Positions 36,770 through 45,788 of a DNA stretch of 64,000 bases are shown piece by piece; within the stretch, counting starts at the first letter, position 1, and the number at the start of each line of letters is the position of its first letter. The DNA comes from Ruegeria discodermiae (GTDB lineage Bacteria > Pseudomonadota > Alphaproteobacteria > Rhodobacterales > Rhodobacteraceae), in assembly GCF_030758345.1 (NCBI RefSeq), contig NZ_JAVAMO010000001.1:1240001-1304000 (forward strand), given 5' to 3'. The notes below the pieces were generated by a model. That model worked only from the letters and a program-made list of their open reading frames with translations, was not told the origin of the DNA and made no database searches. The translations under genes were made by a program, and so were the position numbers.

Positions 36770-37741
36770 TCAGCTTCCCTTGCGCGCCTCGGGATGCAGC
36801 GCTGTGCCAAGGATGTGTTCCGACTGATGGATGACATGGTTTGCATGCCCCACGATCAGCGGGTCCAGCGCGTCGACCAGATCATAATCCTTACCCGGAT
36901 ACTCGAGCGTCGACAGGAAATGGCGCATGCAGTTCAACCGCGCGCGCTTCTTGTCGTTTGACTTGATGATGGTCCAGGGGGCATCAGCGGTGTCAGTGTA
37001 GAAGAACATCGCCTCTTTCGCCTCGGTGTAGTCGTCCCATTTGCCCAGGCTCGCCTTGTCGATGGGCGACAGCTTCCACTGTTTCAACGGGTCGGTCTCG
37101 CGGCTTTTGAAGCGGTTCTTCTGCTCGGGGCGGGTCACCGAGAACCAGTATTTGTAGAACCGTATCCCCGAGCGGACCAGCATCCGCTCCAGATCGGGGG
37201 CCTGGCGCATGAATTCGAGATATTCATTGGGTCCACAGAACCCCATCACCCGCTCAACGCCGGCACGGTTATACCAGGAGCGGTCGAAGAACACCATTTC
37301 GCCCGAAGTCGGTAGCTCACGCACATAGCGCTGGAAGTACCACTGGCCGCTCTCCTCTTCGGTGGGTTTGTTCAGGGCGACGACACGGGCTGCGCGCGGG
37401 TTCAGGTGCTCCATGAACCGCTTGATCGTACCACCCTTGCCTGCCGCATCGCGGCCCTCGAAGATCAGCGCGAATTTCTGACCGGTCTCTTGTGCCCAGT
37501 GCTGCACCTTCAGCAGCTCGGCCTGCAACTTGGCCTTTTCAGCCTCATACTGGCGGCGGGGCAGTTTCTTGCTGTAGGGGTATTTGCCGCTTTCAAAAGC
37601 TTCCCTCACCTCCTCGGGGCTTGGCGCAGTGGATGCCTTCTCGGGCGCTTTGATTGCCGCACCTTTTGCGACTGCAGCAATACCGGCGGCGGCCCCGTTA
37701 TTGACTGGCGTTGGTGTTTCTGTCCGGTTTGCTTGAGCCAC
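36770..37741 (-). CDS. ppk2: Polyphosphate kinase 2
   Basis: 323-residue PPK2-family kinase that transfers phosphate between polyphosphate and nucleotides. Walker A GRDAAGKGG at 96-104, lid arginines in PTEEESGQWYFQRYV, Walker B VFFDRSWYNRAGVERVMGF near 174-192. The N-terminal 55 residues are low-complexity Ala/Pro-rich. Length fits a one-domain class I enzyme. Convergent with the DUF2461 gene. Confidence 0.93.
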   Translation of the reverse strand: MAQANRTETPTPVNNGAAAGIAAVAKGAAIKAPEKASTAPSPEEVREAFESGKYPYSKKLPRRQYEAEKAKLQAELLKVQHWAQETGQKFALIFEGRDAAGKGGTIKRFMEHLNPRAARVVALNKPTEEESGQWYFQRYVRELPTSGEMVFFDRSWYNRAGVERVMGFCGPNEYLEFMRQAPDLERMLVRSGIRFYKYWFSVTRPEQKNRFKSRETDPLKQWKLSPIDKASLGKWDDYTEAKEAMFFYTDTADAPWTIIKSNDKKRARLNCMRHFLSTLEYPGKDYDLVDALDPLIVGHANHVIHQSEHILGTALHPEARKGS

Positions 37742-37923
37742 TTAAATCCCTCCTGTCACGCTATTGCGGCAGAATAACGAAACTGCAGTGGGGCCGCCTT
37801 GATCAGTGTCAAAAAACTGTCACATGACCAGCAATGGCCCGACAGAACGCGCCGATAGGACCCAAGGCGGGTTTCCTTTCGGGTCTGATGCCTGTTTGAC
37901 TGAGCGCAAAAGCGGAGCATGCG

Positions 37924-38793
37924 ATGGACAGTCAGACGGTTACCCTCAACGGTCAGCAGTTCTTTCTGCGGCGATGGGGCGACCCGACCCTGCCGCCGCT
38001 GCTGATGCTGCACGGGTCTCCCGAATATGGCGGCGCTTGGTCCGATCTGACCCCGCACCTGGCAGACCGTTTTTTCTGCATCGCCCCCGATCAGCGCGGA
38101 TATGGTCAAAGCTGGGCGCCCCCCGGCATCCAGCATTATACGACTTCGGCGCTGGTATCGGACATGGAGGCGCTGATCGAGCAGATCGGCGGCCCGGTTA
38201 TTGTGCTGGGTCACGACTGGGGCGCGTCGGTGGCCTATGGGCTGGCCATGTTCCGGCCCGAGCTCGTATCGCAGCTGATCATTGCGAATGGCGTGCATCC
38301 CGTCCCGTTCCAGCGGGCGCTGGCCGCAGGCGGCGCGCAATGTGCCGCGTCACAGTATATTGACGTGCTGCGCAAGCCCGAGGCAACGGAGGCATTTTCC
38401 GAAAACAACTTCGCCAAGCTTGAGAGGTTCGTTCAGCATGGCATGGGTCATGCCTGGATGACCGAGGACCGGCTTGCCGCTTACCGCACCGAATGGGCCC
38501 GGCCGGGACGGCTGGACGGGATGCTCAACTGGTACCGCGCCTCGCCCCTGAAACTTGCCCAGCCCGGCCAGCCCCTGCCCGATCCGCCTGCCCTACCGCT
38601 GGACCGGTTGCATGTGCGCTGCCCGCATCTGCTGATCTGGGGCTGCAATGACACGGCACTGCTGCCCGAGGCAACCGAGGGACTGAAAGAGTTTGCGACC
38701 GATCTGACCCGCATCGATATCCCCGGCACCGATCATTGGTTGCACCATCAAAACCCGAGAGCCGTGGCAGAGGCCATCCGCGGCTGGCTCTGA
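37924..38793 (+). CDS. Epoxide hydrolase / haloalkane dehalogenase-like alpha/beta hydrolase
   Basis: 289 residues. HGSPEYGGAW (30-39) forms the oxyanion loop, and the nucleophile elbow GHDWG has Asp98, which points to epoxide-hydrolase or dehalogenase chemistry rather than a serine esterase. The triad His is in GTDHWLHHQ near the C-terminus. The cap domain spans about 130-220. A GST gene follows 15 bases later, suggesting a joint detoxification role. Confidence 0.87.
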   Translation: MDSQTVTLNGQQFFLRRWGDPTLPPLLMLHGSPEYGGAWSDLTPHLADRFFCIAPDQRGYGQSWAPPGIQHYTTSALVSDMEALIEQIGGPVIVLGHDWGASVAYGLAMFRPELVSQLIIANGVHPVPFQRALAAGGAQCAASQYIDVLRKPEATEAFSENNFAKLERFVQHGMGHAWMTEDRLAAYRTEWARPGRLDGMLNWYRASPLKLAQPGQPLPDPPALPLDRLHVRCPHLLIWGCNDTALLPEATEGLKEFATDLTRIDIPGTDHWLHHQNPRAVAEAIRGWL

Positions 38794-38808
38794 TCCGAGG
38801 ACCTTCCC

Positions 38809-39420
38809 ATGATCAAACTGCACCACCTGAACCAATCACGTTCGCAACGTGTGCTCTGGCTGCTCGAAGAGCTGGACCTGCCTTATGAGGTGATCCGCTA
38901 CCAGCGTGACAAGACCACCCACCTCGCGCCACCGGAGCTGCGAGCCATCCACCCGTTGGGAAAATCTCCGGTGGTCGAAATCGAGGGACAGAAAATCACC
39001 GAATCCGGCGCGATTGTCGAAATCATCTGTGCCCGATATGGCCCGCATATGATGCCAGAGCAGGGAACCGAGGCGTATATCCGGCATCTGGAATTGATGC
39101 ATTTCGCTGAAGGCTCAATGATGACGCCGCTCCTTCTGAACCTCTATGTGGGTCTTCTGGGCGAGGCTGGCGCGCCGCTGCATCCCCGGATCGAGCAGGA
39201 ATTGACCAACCATTTCAGCTATATGGAAAGCCTGCTGCGCCCCTCGGGCCATTTCGTGCTGGATGAACTGTCCGCCGTGGACATCATGCTGAGCTTTCCC
39301 GCCGGTGCTCTCGCCCGCTTGGATCAGGAAAAAGAGTTTCCCAACGTTGCCTCTTTTTCCAAAGCCATGCGCGCGCGTCCCGCCTATCAGCGCGCATTAA
39401 TAGCGGGCGGCGAAGGCTGA
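38809..39420 (+). CDS. Glutathione S-transferase
   Basis: 203 residues with an N-terminal thioredoxin-like domain (MIKLHHLNQSRSQRVLWLLEEL, then KSPVVEIEGQKITESGAIVE with the glutathione-binding Glu-Ser) and an all-helical C-terminal domain (about 85-200). The active residue is probably Ser11 or Ser13. Lies immediately after the epoxide-hydrolase-like gene. Confidence 0.9.
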   Translation: MIKLHHLNQSRSQRVLWLLEELDLPYEVIRYQRDKTTHLAPPELRAIHPLGKSPVVEIEGQKITESGAIVEIICARYGPHMMPEQGTEAYIRHLELMHFAEGSMMTPLLLNLYVGLLGEAGAPLHPRIEQELTNHFSYMESLLRPSGHFVLDELSAVDIMLSFPAGALARLDQEKEFPNVASFSKAMRARPAYQRALIAGGEG

Positions 39421-39426
39421 ACGTTT

Positions 39427-40035
39427 CTAGCGATGCCCCCAATCGTCGGGATCGTCGGAGTTTCCGGGCGACAGCCCCAGATCATCCCCAACGGTCGAAC
39501 AGCCCAGACCCAGAACCGTCCGGTTGGCATAAGAAAAATAAGCGGTGACCTGGTTGATTTCCAATATCTGACCGTCATCAAACCCCGCCTCTCGCAGCGC
39601 GGTGACATCCGCCTCGACCATCTCCGCCGGGCTGAGCGTCAATTTCCGCGCATACGCCATCGCGGCGATCTGTGCAGGCTCCAGCGGGGCTTCATCGGGC
39701 GCGCGCGCCTCGATGGCGGCGCGAATGGCATCCCCGCTGCCCGCATCCCCGAGTAGGCGTTGCAAGCCAAGAAAATGATGCTCCACACAATAGGCGCAGC
39801 CATTGAGCGCGCTGACCCAGACCCCCAACACCTCAAGAAACCATTTCGGCAGGCTGTTACCCGAATGGTGCAGCACATTCTTGTAGAGGCCCATATGCCC
39901 TTCCATCGAATGCGGGCGCAGGGAATGGGCCATCATGATGTTGTCCACATTGTTGCCCGGCCCGGTCACCCGCTCGTATAGCCGCCTGAGTTTGCCGGTG
40001 GCTTCGTCAAACGGGATGGTTCTGATCCAGCTCAT
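39427..40035 (-). CDS. Peroxidase-related CMD-domain protein
   Basis: 202-residue protein of the carboxymuconolactone decarboxylase / AhpD-like superfamily. NGCAYCVEHH gives the redox CxxC with the downstream His. The family is annotated as alkylhydroperoxidase-related. Start MSWIRTIPF chosen as the family start; the longer frame adds nine residues. Convergent with the GST gene. Confidence 0.87.
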   Translation of the reverse strand: MSWIRTIPFDEATGKLRRLYERVTGPGNNVDNIMMAHSLRPHSMEGHMGLYKNVLHHSGNSLPKWFLEVLGVWVSALNGCAYCVEHHFLGLQRLLGDAGSGDAIRAAIEARAPDEAPLEPAQIAAMAYARKLTLSPAEMVEADVTALREAGFDDGQILEINQVTAYFSYANRTVLGLGCSTVGDDLGLSPGNSDDPDDWGHR

Positions 40036-40352
40036 ATGAGTTTCTCCGTTGGTGGACATCATAGGTCTACAAGGTTGTTCTTTTCACGCACAGCCTCGGG
40101 TCTGTATACAATACCGATACTGCGACCGGCAGCTCGCAATCGTGACTGAAACAGCACCGGATCAATCGGCCCGCAGCTTGAAAACGGTTTGTTAGAAAAA
40201 CTTAACGCGATCGCAAATTCGCTCTTCAACCGCAGTCTCCATCTCTTGGCCATGCCGGATCGCAGCGGATGACGCGCGTGATGCCCAACACTTCTCGCGG
40301 CAGTTCGAGCAAAGCAACCGGCCCAATAACCAAAAGAAGGGAGCCAGAAATT
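40036..40352. other. Intergenic region upstream of NHLP precursor 1
   Basis: 317 bases without a credible gene. It contains the leader of the first NHLP precursor gene, whose ribosome site AAGGGAG is at its right end. A 64-residue minus-strand frame here (40059-40253) lacks any family character. No clear hairpin or promoter consensus seen. Confidence 0.5.
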
Positions 40353-40697
40353 ATGTCAAATTTGAGAACCAAAGTCGTGATCGCGGACAACTCGGATGAG
40401 TTTCTCTTCAAGGTCTGGACGGATCAGGAATATGCCGAAACCTTGATGCGCAACCCAAAGGCCGCCATTGAACAGATGGGCGGTTTTGTTCCCGGTGATG
40501 TCGACCTCAGGGTCGTTCGTGACACCGATCAGATCGCCCATGTGCATATCCCCGCTGCACCGACTGAAAGAGAGATCAGCGAAGTCGATCTGATGGGCGC
40601 GCAGGGAGGAACAACCCTGGTTTGCCTGTCGGCGGTAGGCGGCGCGATGGTGAGCGTTTTCTCGGCACAAATCTATCAAGAGACTACAAAACTCTAA
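40353..40697 (+). CDS. NHLP-type RiPP precursor 1
   Basis: 114-residue precursor. The leader resembles the alpha subunit of nitrile hydratase (VWTDQEYAETLMRNPKAAI, then RVVRDTDQIAHVHIPAAP) and ends VDLMGAQGG at the double glycine. The 28-residue core starts TTLVC and is hydrophobic with Ser/Gly, ending TTKL. It has one Cys, and Thr residues two and three positions before it could dehydrate. No modification or export gene is adjacent. ATG 40353 has AAGGGAG about nine bases upstream. Peptide class unknown. Confidence 0.8.
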   Translation: MSNLRTKVVIADNSDEFLFKVWTDQEYAETLMRNPKAAIEQMGGFVPGDVDLRVVRDTDQIAHVHIPAAPTEREISEVDLMGAQGGTTLVCLSAVGGAMVSVFSAQIYQETTKL

Positions 40698-40808
40698 CAC
40701 CGGCTGCGCCGCTTTGAAGACCGTCGGAAGCGGGCTGCGTCATCAGGTCTTGCTGAATGCGCTCTGCGCCCGCCCCGGCCTGAATGTCAAATAGTCAAGG
40801 AGAGAGAA

Positions 40809-41132
40809 ATGGAACATAAAAGCATGACTGCAGGCAAAAACCTCATTCACGAAATCTGGAGCGATGAGGCATTCGCTCAGGAACTGCTGGCAGATCCCAA
40901 GTCCGCGTTGAAGCCTCATGGTTTCGTCACCGACGACGACGTGGAGATCAAAGTTGTTCGTGATTCAGAAAAACTGAGACATGTCTGCATTCCGGCAGCT
41001 CCGTCAGAGGGAGAGATTGGCGAAGAGGACCTCCTTAGAGCACAAGGTGGTACGACCCCCGTCTGCGCCTCGTTTGTCGCGAGCTTCATAGTCTCTGCGG
41101 TTGGCACGATCACGATCGTTGAAACGCTTTGA
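40809..41132 (+). CDS. NHLP-type RiPP precursor 2
   Basis: 107 residues, tandem to precursor 1 and 111 bases after it. Same leader features: IWSDEAFAQELLADPKSAL, IKVVRDSEKLRHVCIPAAP and EEDLLRAQGG. The 26-residue core begins TTPVC and ends IVETL. The core differs from that of precursor 1 in most positions beyond TTxxC, while the leader is conserved, as expected when one enzyme set processes several cores. The leader has an extra Cys in HVCIP. Confidence 0.8.
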   Translation: MEHKSMTAGKNLIHEIWSDEAFAQELLADPKSALKPHGFVTDDDVEIKVVRDSEKLRHVCIPAAPSEGEIGEEDLLRAQGGTTPVCASFVASFIVSAVGTITIVETL

Positions 41133-41378
41133 AAATCGGTCTGCTGTTCGTCCCCGGGGTGCAAGGCAAAACGTCTGGTCCTTGCCTGTGTTGATGGAAG
41201 CTATCTATGAGCGAATGTCGATGCCGACTTTGCCCGTCTGACGGTTCCGACTTGGCATCGGATGAAACCTTCCAGAGCAGGAAGCAAGCGCCGCTTATCC
41301 ACAACACCTCGCGTCCCCCTTCCCCCGGACCACATCACCTGCCATAATATGGAAAACTCAAGAACAAGAGCAGGTGAC

Positions 41379-43337
41379 ATGCCCGAAGATCTTTTGACGC
41401 CAAGCGCCTCCACCACTTATGACGCCTCCTCCATCGAGGTGCTCGAAGGGCTGGAACCCGTGCGCAAGCGACCGGGCATGTATATCGGCGGCACGGATGA
41501 GCGCGCGCTGCACCATATGGTGGCTGAAATCCTCGACAACTCGATGGATGAGGCCGTCGCGGGCCATGCCAACCGGATCGAGGTGGAACTGCATGCCGAT
41601 TATGCCCTCACCGTGCGTGACAACGGACGCGGCATTCCGATCGACCCGCACCCAAAATTCCCTGACAAATCAGCACTTGAGGTGATCCTCTGCACCCTGC
41701 ACGCGGGCGGAAAGTTTTCGGGCAAGGCGTACCAGACCTCGGGCGGTCTGCATGGCGTGGGGGCCTCGGTGGTCAATGCGCTCAGCGATTCCATGGTCGT
41801 GCAGGTGGCGCGCGACAAGCAGCTCTTTGAACAGCGCTTCTCGCGCGGCACGCCCCTTGGCCCGGTGGAAAAGGTTGGCGCGGCCCCCAATCGGCGCGGC
41901 ACCACCGTGACCTTCCATGCTGATGCCGAGATTTTCGGCCATCACAAATTCAAACCCGCCCGCCTGTTCAAATCCATCCGCTCCAAGGCCTACCTGTTCT
42001 CGGGCGTCGAGATTCGCTGGAAATCGGCCATCGACGATGGCGAGACCCCGACCGAAGCCACGTTCCACTTCCCCGGCGGGCTCAGCGATTACCTCAAGGA
42101 ATCGATGAACGGCTCCTCCACCTATGCCGAGCAGCCTTTCGCGGGCACCGTGGACTTTCAGGATAAGTTCAACACCCCCGGCAAGGTCGAATGGGCGATC
42201 AACTGGACGCCCTCGCGCGACGGGTTCATCCAGTCCTATTGTAACACTGTTCCCACGCCCGAGGGGGGCACCCATGTGGCAGGCTTCTGGGCCGCGATCC
42301 TCAAGGGGATCAAGGCCTATGGCGAGTTGGTCAACAATAAGAAGGCCACCCAAATCACCCGCGACGACCTGATCACCGGCGGCTGCGCGCTGGTCTCGTG
42401 TTTCATCCGCGAGCCGGAATTCGTCGGCCAGACCAAGGACCGCCTTGCCACGGTCGAGGCGCAGCGGCTGGTGGAAAATTCCGTCCGCGACCATTTCGAC
42501 AACTGGCTCGCCGCCGATACCAAATCCGCGGGGGCAATCCTCGACTTTCTGGTGCTCAGGGCCGAGGAACGCCTGCGCCGCAGGGCCGAGAAGGAAACAC
42601 AACGCAAATCCGCCACAAAGAAACTCCGCCTTCCCGGCAAGCTGGTGGATTGCTCTAGTTCAACACGCGACGGCACCGAATTATTCATCGTCGAGGGGGA
42701 TTCAGCGGGCGGCTCGGCCAAAATGGCCCGCAACCGCAAGAACCAGGCGCTGCTGCCGCTCAGGGGCAAGATCCTGAACGTGCTGGGCGCGGCCAGTTCG
42801 AAACTGGGCAGCAATGCCGAGATCAGCGACCTGACGCAGGCGCTTGGCGTGGGGCTGGGCACCAAGTTCAACATCGACGATCTGCGCTATGACAAGGTCA
42901 TCATCATGACCGACGCGGATGTGGACGGCGCGCATATCGCCTCGCTCCTGATGACCTTCTTCTTCACCCAGATGCGGCCGATGATCGACGCGGGCCACCT
43001 GTATCTAGCCTGCCCGCCCCTCTACCGCCTGACCCAAGGCGCCAAACGGGTCTATTGCCTGGACGAGCCCGAGCGGGACGCGTGGCTGGAGAAAGGGCTG
43101 GGCGGCAAGGGCAAGATCGATGTGTCCCGCTTCAAGGGTCTGGGTGAGATGGACGCCAAGGACCTCAAGGAAACCACGATGGACCCCGAGAGCCGCAAAC
43201 TGATCCGCGTCACCATCGACGAGGACGAACCAGGAGAGACCGGAGACCTCGTCGAACGCCTGATGGGCAAAAAACCCGAACTTCGCTTCCAATACATTCA
43301 GGAGAACGCGCGGTTTGTGGAGGAGTTGGATGTATGA
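41379..43337 (+). CDS. parE: DNA topoisomerase IV subunit B
   Basis: 652-residue ATPase subunit of topoisomerase IV, which separates replicated chromosomes. GHKL motifs: ILDNSMDEAV (ATP/Mg), NGRGIPIDPHP, GGLHGVGASVVNALS. The Toprim domain shows IVEGDSAGGSAKMARNRKNQALLPLRGKILN and DADVDGAHI. Start at MPEDLL (AGGTG seven bases upstream) rather than an in-frame codon 117 bases earlier that encodes a basic unconserved stretch. ParE rather than GyrB is indicated by length without the GyrB insertion; this choice is moderately certain. Confidence 0.92.
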   Translation: MPEDLLTPSASTTYDASSIEVLEGLEPVRKRPGMYIGGTDERALHHMVAEILDNSMDEAVAGHANRIEVELHADYALTVRDNGRGIPIDPHPKFPDKSALEVILCTLHAGGKFSGKAYQTSGGLHGVGASVVNALSDSMVVQVARDKQLFEQRFSRGTPLGPVEKVGAAPNRRGTTVTFHADAEIFGHHKFKPARLFKSIRSKAYLFSGVEIRWKSAIDDGETPTEATFHFPGGLSDYLKESMNGSSTYAEQPFAGTVDFQDKFNTPGKVEWAINWTPSRDGFIQSYCNTVPTPEGGTHVAGFWAAILKGIKAYGELVNNKKATQITRDDLITGGCALVSCFIREPEFVGQTKDRLATVEAQRLVENSVRDHFDNWLAADTKSAGAILDFLVLRAEERLRRRAEKETQRKSATKKLRLPGKLVDCSSSTRDGTELFIVEGDSAGGSAKMARNRKNQALLPLRGKILNVLGAASSKLGSNAEISDLTQALGVGLGTKFNIDDLRYDKVIIMTDADVDGAHIASLLMTFFFTQMRPMIDAGHLYLACPPLYRLTQGAKRVYCLDEPERDAWLEKGLGGKGKIDVSRFKGLGEMDAKDLKETTMDPESRKLIRVTIDEDEPGETGDLVERLMGKKPELRFQYIQENARFVEELDV

Positions 43338-43380
43338 GGGCGAGTCATGGACTTTCCGCCAACATAATAGTTAGTTTCTG

Positions 43381-43968
43381 ATGCCCAAACCTCCTGAAGT
43401 CCTAGTAGCATTCTTCAAGCAACCCTATGACAAAATCGGCTCATGGAAGATAGTTGGGGACCAACTTGGCCAATACGATGCCCTTGGTGAAGTACTAGAC
43501 GAGCTTCAACATGAGAGCGATCGGGGAGCCGCGATTGTTGCGGCAACCGTACTCGATGGCCTTCTAAAAGATCTGTTATTCGCTCTTTTTCAAAATCATG
43601 ACAAAGAGAGAGAATGCTTTTCAGGAAATGGTCCTCTTGCAACATTCTCGTCAAGAATAGACCTCTCATATTAACTTGGCATTGTTTCCAAAGAAGAACA
43701 GCTGGCATTGAACATCAAACGCAAAGTCCGAAATGACTTTGCACATATTCGTAGGCTGAAGTTCGATACGCCGGCAATCGCCGACCGTTGTAGATCTCTA
43801 GATTTTGCAACAAGAAACCAAGAATCCGACAGTCCTCGGTATGTTTTCCTAAACAACTCTATTGGTTTGATTTTTCAACTTTTTGACAGATCCAGCGAGA
43901 TAAAGTCTCGACGACCCAAACTAGAAATTAGGCGAACAGTCAAAGACTTCTCCACAGATGAGAAGTAG
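43381..43968 (+). pseudogene. MltR-like gene interrupted by an ochre codon
   Basis: One open frame from ATG 43381 to the stop before 43969 is broken only by TAA at 43672-43674. Before it: GAAIVAATVLDGLLKDLLFALF and GNGPLATFSSRIDLSY; after it: LGIVSKEEQLALNIKRKVRNDFAHIRR. Together this is the mannitol-repressor-like (MltR) family core, where SYALG is the usual reading. RNDFAH also has the R-x4-H spacing of HEPN-type RNase motifs. Lower GC than the neighbouring parE suggests acquisition. No strong ribosome site. Confidence 0.7.
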
Positions 43969-44105
43969 GTAAGCGGCTGGATTTGACCAGCAAGCTGTAG
44001 CGCGGGTTCTCAACCCATACTTCATCCTACCAAGCCGTCACGAAGGTGCGTGCCCCCTAACCGGGCAACACGCCCCTCGCGCCCGGCCCGAGGGTGGGTG
44101 CGGAA

Positions 44106-44136
44106 CGCGCCCGCCCTGTGGGGCGGGTCGGGCGCG
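44106..44136. repeat. GC-rich hairpin
   Basis: CGCGCCCG (44106-44113) pairs perfectly with CGGGCGCG (44129-44136) around an inner CCC/GGG stem. No T run follows. It is adjacent to a second hairpin, together resembling an intergenic repeat element. Confidence 0.55.
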
Positions 44137-44159
44137 TGCGAAATTCAAGGAATTTCGCA
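44137..44159. repeat. Short inverted repeat, 10-bp arms
   Basis: TGCGAAATTC (44137-44146) and GAATTTCGCA (44150-44159) form a perfect 10-bp stem with a three-base loop AAG. It directly follows the GC-rich hairpin. Such TGCGAAATTC palindromes are, to my recollection, common between genes in roseobacters. Function not known. Confidence 0.6.
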
Positions 44160-44254
44160 TTGGTTGGATCAGCCGCTCTCCCATCCATTTGAAATCTTGA
44201 CGACAAATGCGTGAGGGCTGTTGCGTGTGGGCTAGGCGTGCATAGACTCCCCCC

Positions 44255-45016
44255 ATGACCTCTTTCATCGCCGAAAACCAACTGGCCCTGCTTCTGCTCT
44301 TCTTTCTGGGGGGCTGTATCGGCACCGGGTTCCTGTTTCGCAAACCCGCTGGGCACCGGGCCTGGAAGCTGGCCGATCTGGTCTGGGTGCTGCTCGGCGG
44401 GATTGGCGCGCTGACGGCGATTATTGCGGGGCTTTATGTCTCGGACAGCTCGCGCCTCGACCGGCAGATCGATGTGGCCTATGCCGCCACGCTGGCCTTT
44501 GACCGCGACGCCGCCCGGTTCCGCCTGCGCTTTTGCGACCCGGCCTATGACCCCGATACCGGGGTTCTGTGCGAAAAGGTCGAGTTCCTGTCCGCCTCCA
44601 CCGCCAGCAATGCCGACCTGCCGCTGTTCATCGCCGTCACCGACGAGGTCGCGCCGCTGCAGGGGCTGAACTTTCTGTTTGGCGGGCGCGACGAGGATGA
44701 CATGGACGGGATGAAGGGCATGATGGCGCAGGCCGATGCCTTTGACCCCGATCAGTTTCTGGTCTTCACCACGCTGGATGACGACACACAGGCAGCGGTG
44801 GACAATATGCGCCGCAAAGTGCCCGCGATCGCCGGGGATTACCTGATCTTGGCGCAGGCCTATGACGATCTGGTGGAACAGGTGGGCAAGCTGAAGGATG
44901 AATGGGAATACCTGCAGGCCAATGCGCATATCCTGATCCTGCAGATCATCGCGCTGTGCCTTGTGAGCTTCGCCGCACCCTTCCGGTTGGGAAAATCCGT
45001 GGTGGAGTTACGCTGA
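44255..45016 (+). CDS. Conserved membrane protein
   Basis: 253 residues: two N-terminal membrane segments (about 8-28 and 42-63), a periplasmic domain with two Cys (FRLRFCDPAYDPDTGVLCEK), a Met/Asp-rich stretch DEDDMDGMKGMM, a coiled-coil-like region and a third membrane segment near 228-246. I do not recognise the family. Codon use is like that of resident genes. Convergent with the glycosyltransferase gene. Confidence 0.65.
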   Translation: MTSFIAENQLALLLLFFLGGCIGTGFLFRKPAGHRAWKLADLVWVLLGGIGALTAIIAGLYVSDSSRLDRQIDVAYAATLAFDRDAARFRLRFCDPAYDPDTGVLCEKVEFLSASTASNADLPLFIAVTDEVAPLQGLNFLFGGRDEDDMDGMKGMMAQADAFDPDQFLVFTTLDDDTQAAVDNMRRKVPAIAGDYLILAQAYDDLVEQVGKLKDEWEYLQANAHILILQIIALCLVSFAAPFRLGKSVVELR

Positions 45017-45038
45017 AGCGCCGCTTGGAAACACCTTT

Positions 45039-45716
45039 TCAGCGCCGGTAGCTCTCGGCCAGCTTTTGTGGATCGGCACCGGCAAAATACCGTGTCAGCG
45101 TCCAGAGGTTGCGCGCCCCGCGCCGGAGCCATCCAGCCTTGGCGTATCGTTTGGCGCTGGTTGTCGCGCGCACGGGCAGGCCCGTCAGCCGTGGCAGGGC
45201 GCGCACCAGCGCCACATCCTCCATCAGCGGCTGATCGGGATAGCCGCCGACGCGCTCATAGACCGCGCGCCGCACCAGCAGGCCCTGATCGCCATAGGGC
45301 AACCCGAACAGCCGCGAGCGCAGATTGGCCCAGCCCGCAACCCACGCCGGGGCAAATCCACCGGCACGGAAGGCAAGCCGGAAATAAGCCCCCTGCCCCG
45401 ACCCCTCGATATGTTCGCCGACAACCTGCGACCAGCCCCGCTCCAGTACCGTATCGGCATGCAGGACCAGCAGCCAATCAGCCCGGGCCTCTGCACAGCC
45501 GCGCCGCAGCTGCCCCCCGCGCGAGGCAGGCCCGCTCACCAGATGCGCCCCGGCCTCATCCGCGATGGCGCAAGTGACATCCTGCGAGCCGCCATCGGTC
45601 ACGATCAGCTCGCGGATCAACCCGGTCGTCAGCCCTTCGATCAGGGCCTCCAGACAGGTTGGCAGGCTGTCACCGGCGTTGAGCGTCGGGATCACGATGC
45701 TGATCTTGGCCGCCAT
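45039..45716 (-). CDS. Family 2 glycosyltransferase (TIGR04283-like)
   Basis: 225 residues. GT-A fold: ISIVIPTLNAGDSLPTCLEALIEG at the start, LIVTDGGSQDVT, and RGGQLRRGCAEARADWLLVLHADT with the metal-binding DxD-like HAD. The last motif is typical of the TIGR04283 subgroup, often found with arsenosugar or phosphonate-type genes. No such partners are visible here, so the acceptor is unknown. Confidence 0.85.
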   Translation of the reverse strand: MAAKISIVIPTLNAGDSLPTCLEALIEGLTTGLIRELIVTDGGSQDVTCAIADEAGAHLVSGPASRGGQLRRGCAEARADWLLVLHADTVLERGWSQVVGEHIEGSGQGAYFRLAFRAGGFAPAWVAGWANLRSRLFGLPYGDQGLLVRRAVYERVGGYPDQPLMEDVALVRALPRLTGLPVRATTSAKRYAKAGWLRRGARNLWTLTRYFAGADPQKLAESYRR

Positions 45717-45788
45717 GTGCTTCTCCTCTGGTGCCCGGGCGGGGTTGTCCTATATCACGGGGGCCAGACCCTAGACGAGGAACCCCAG

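Noticed and set aside
45066-45788. Long in-frame extension of ygfZ
   Set aside because: Antisense to the glycosyltransferase gene; YgfZ homology begins only at MSTRRIL.
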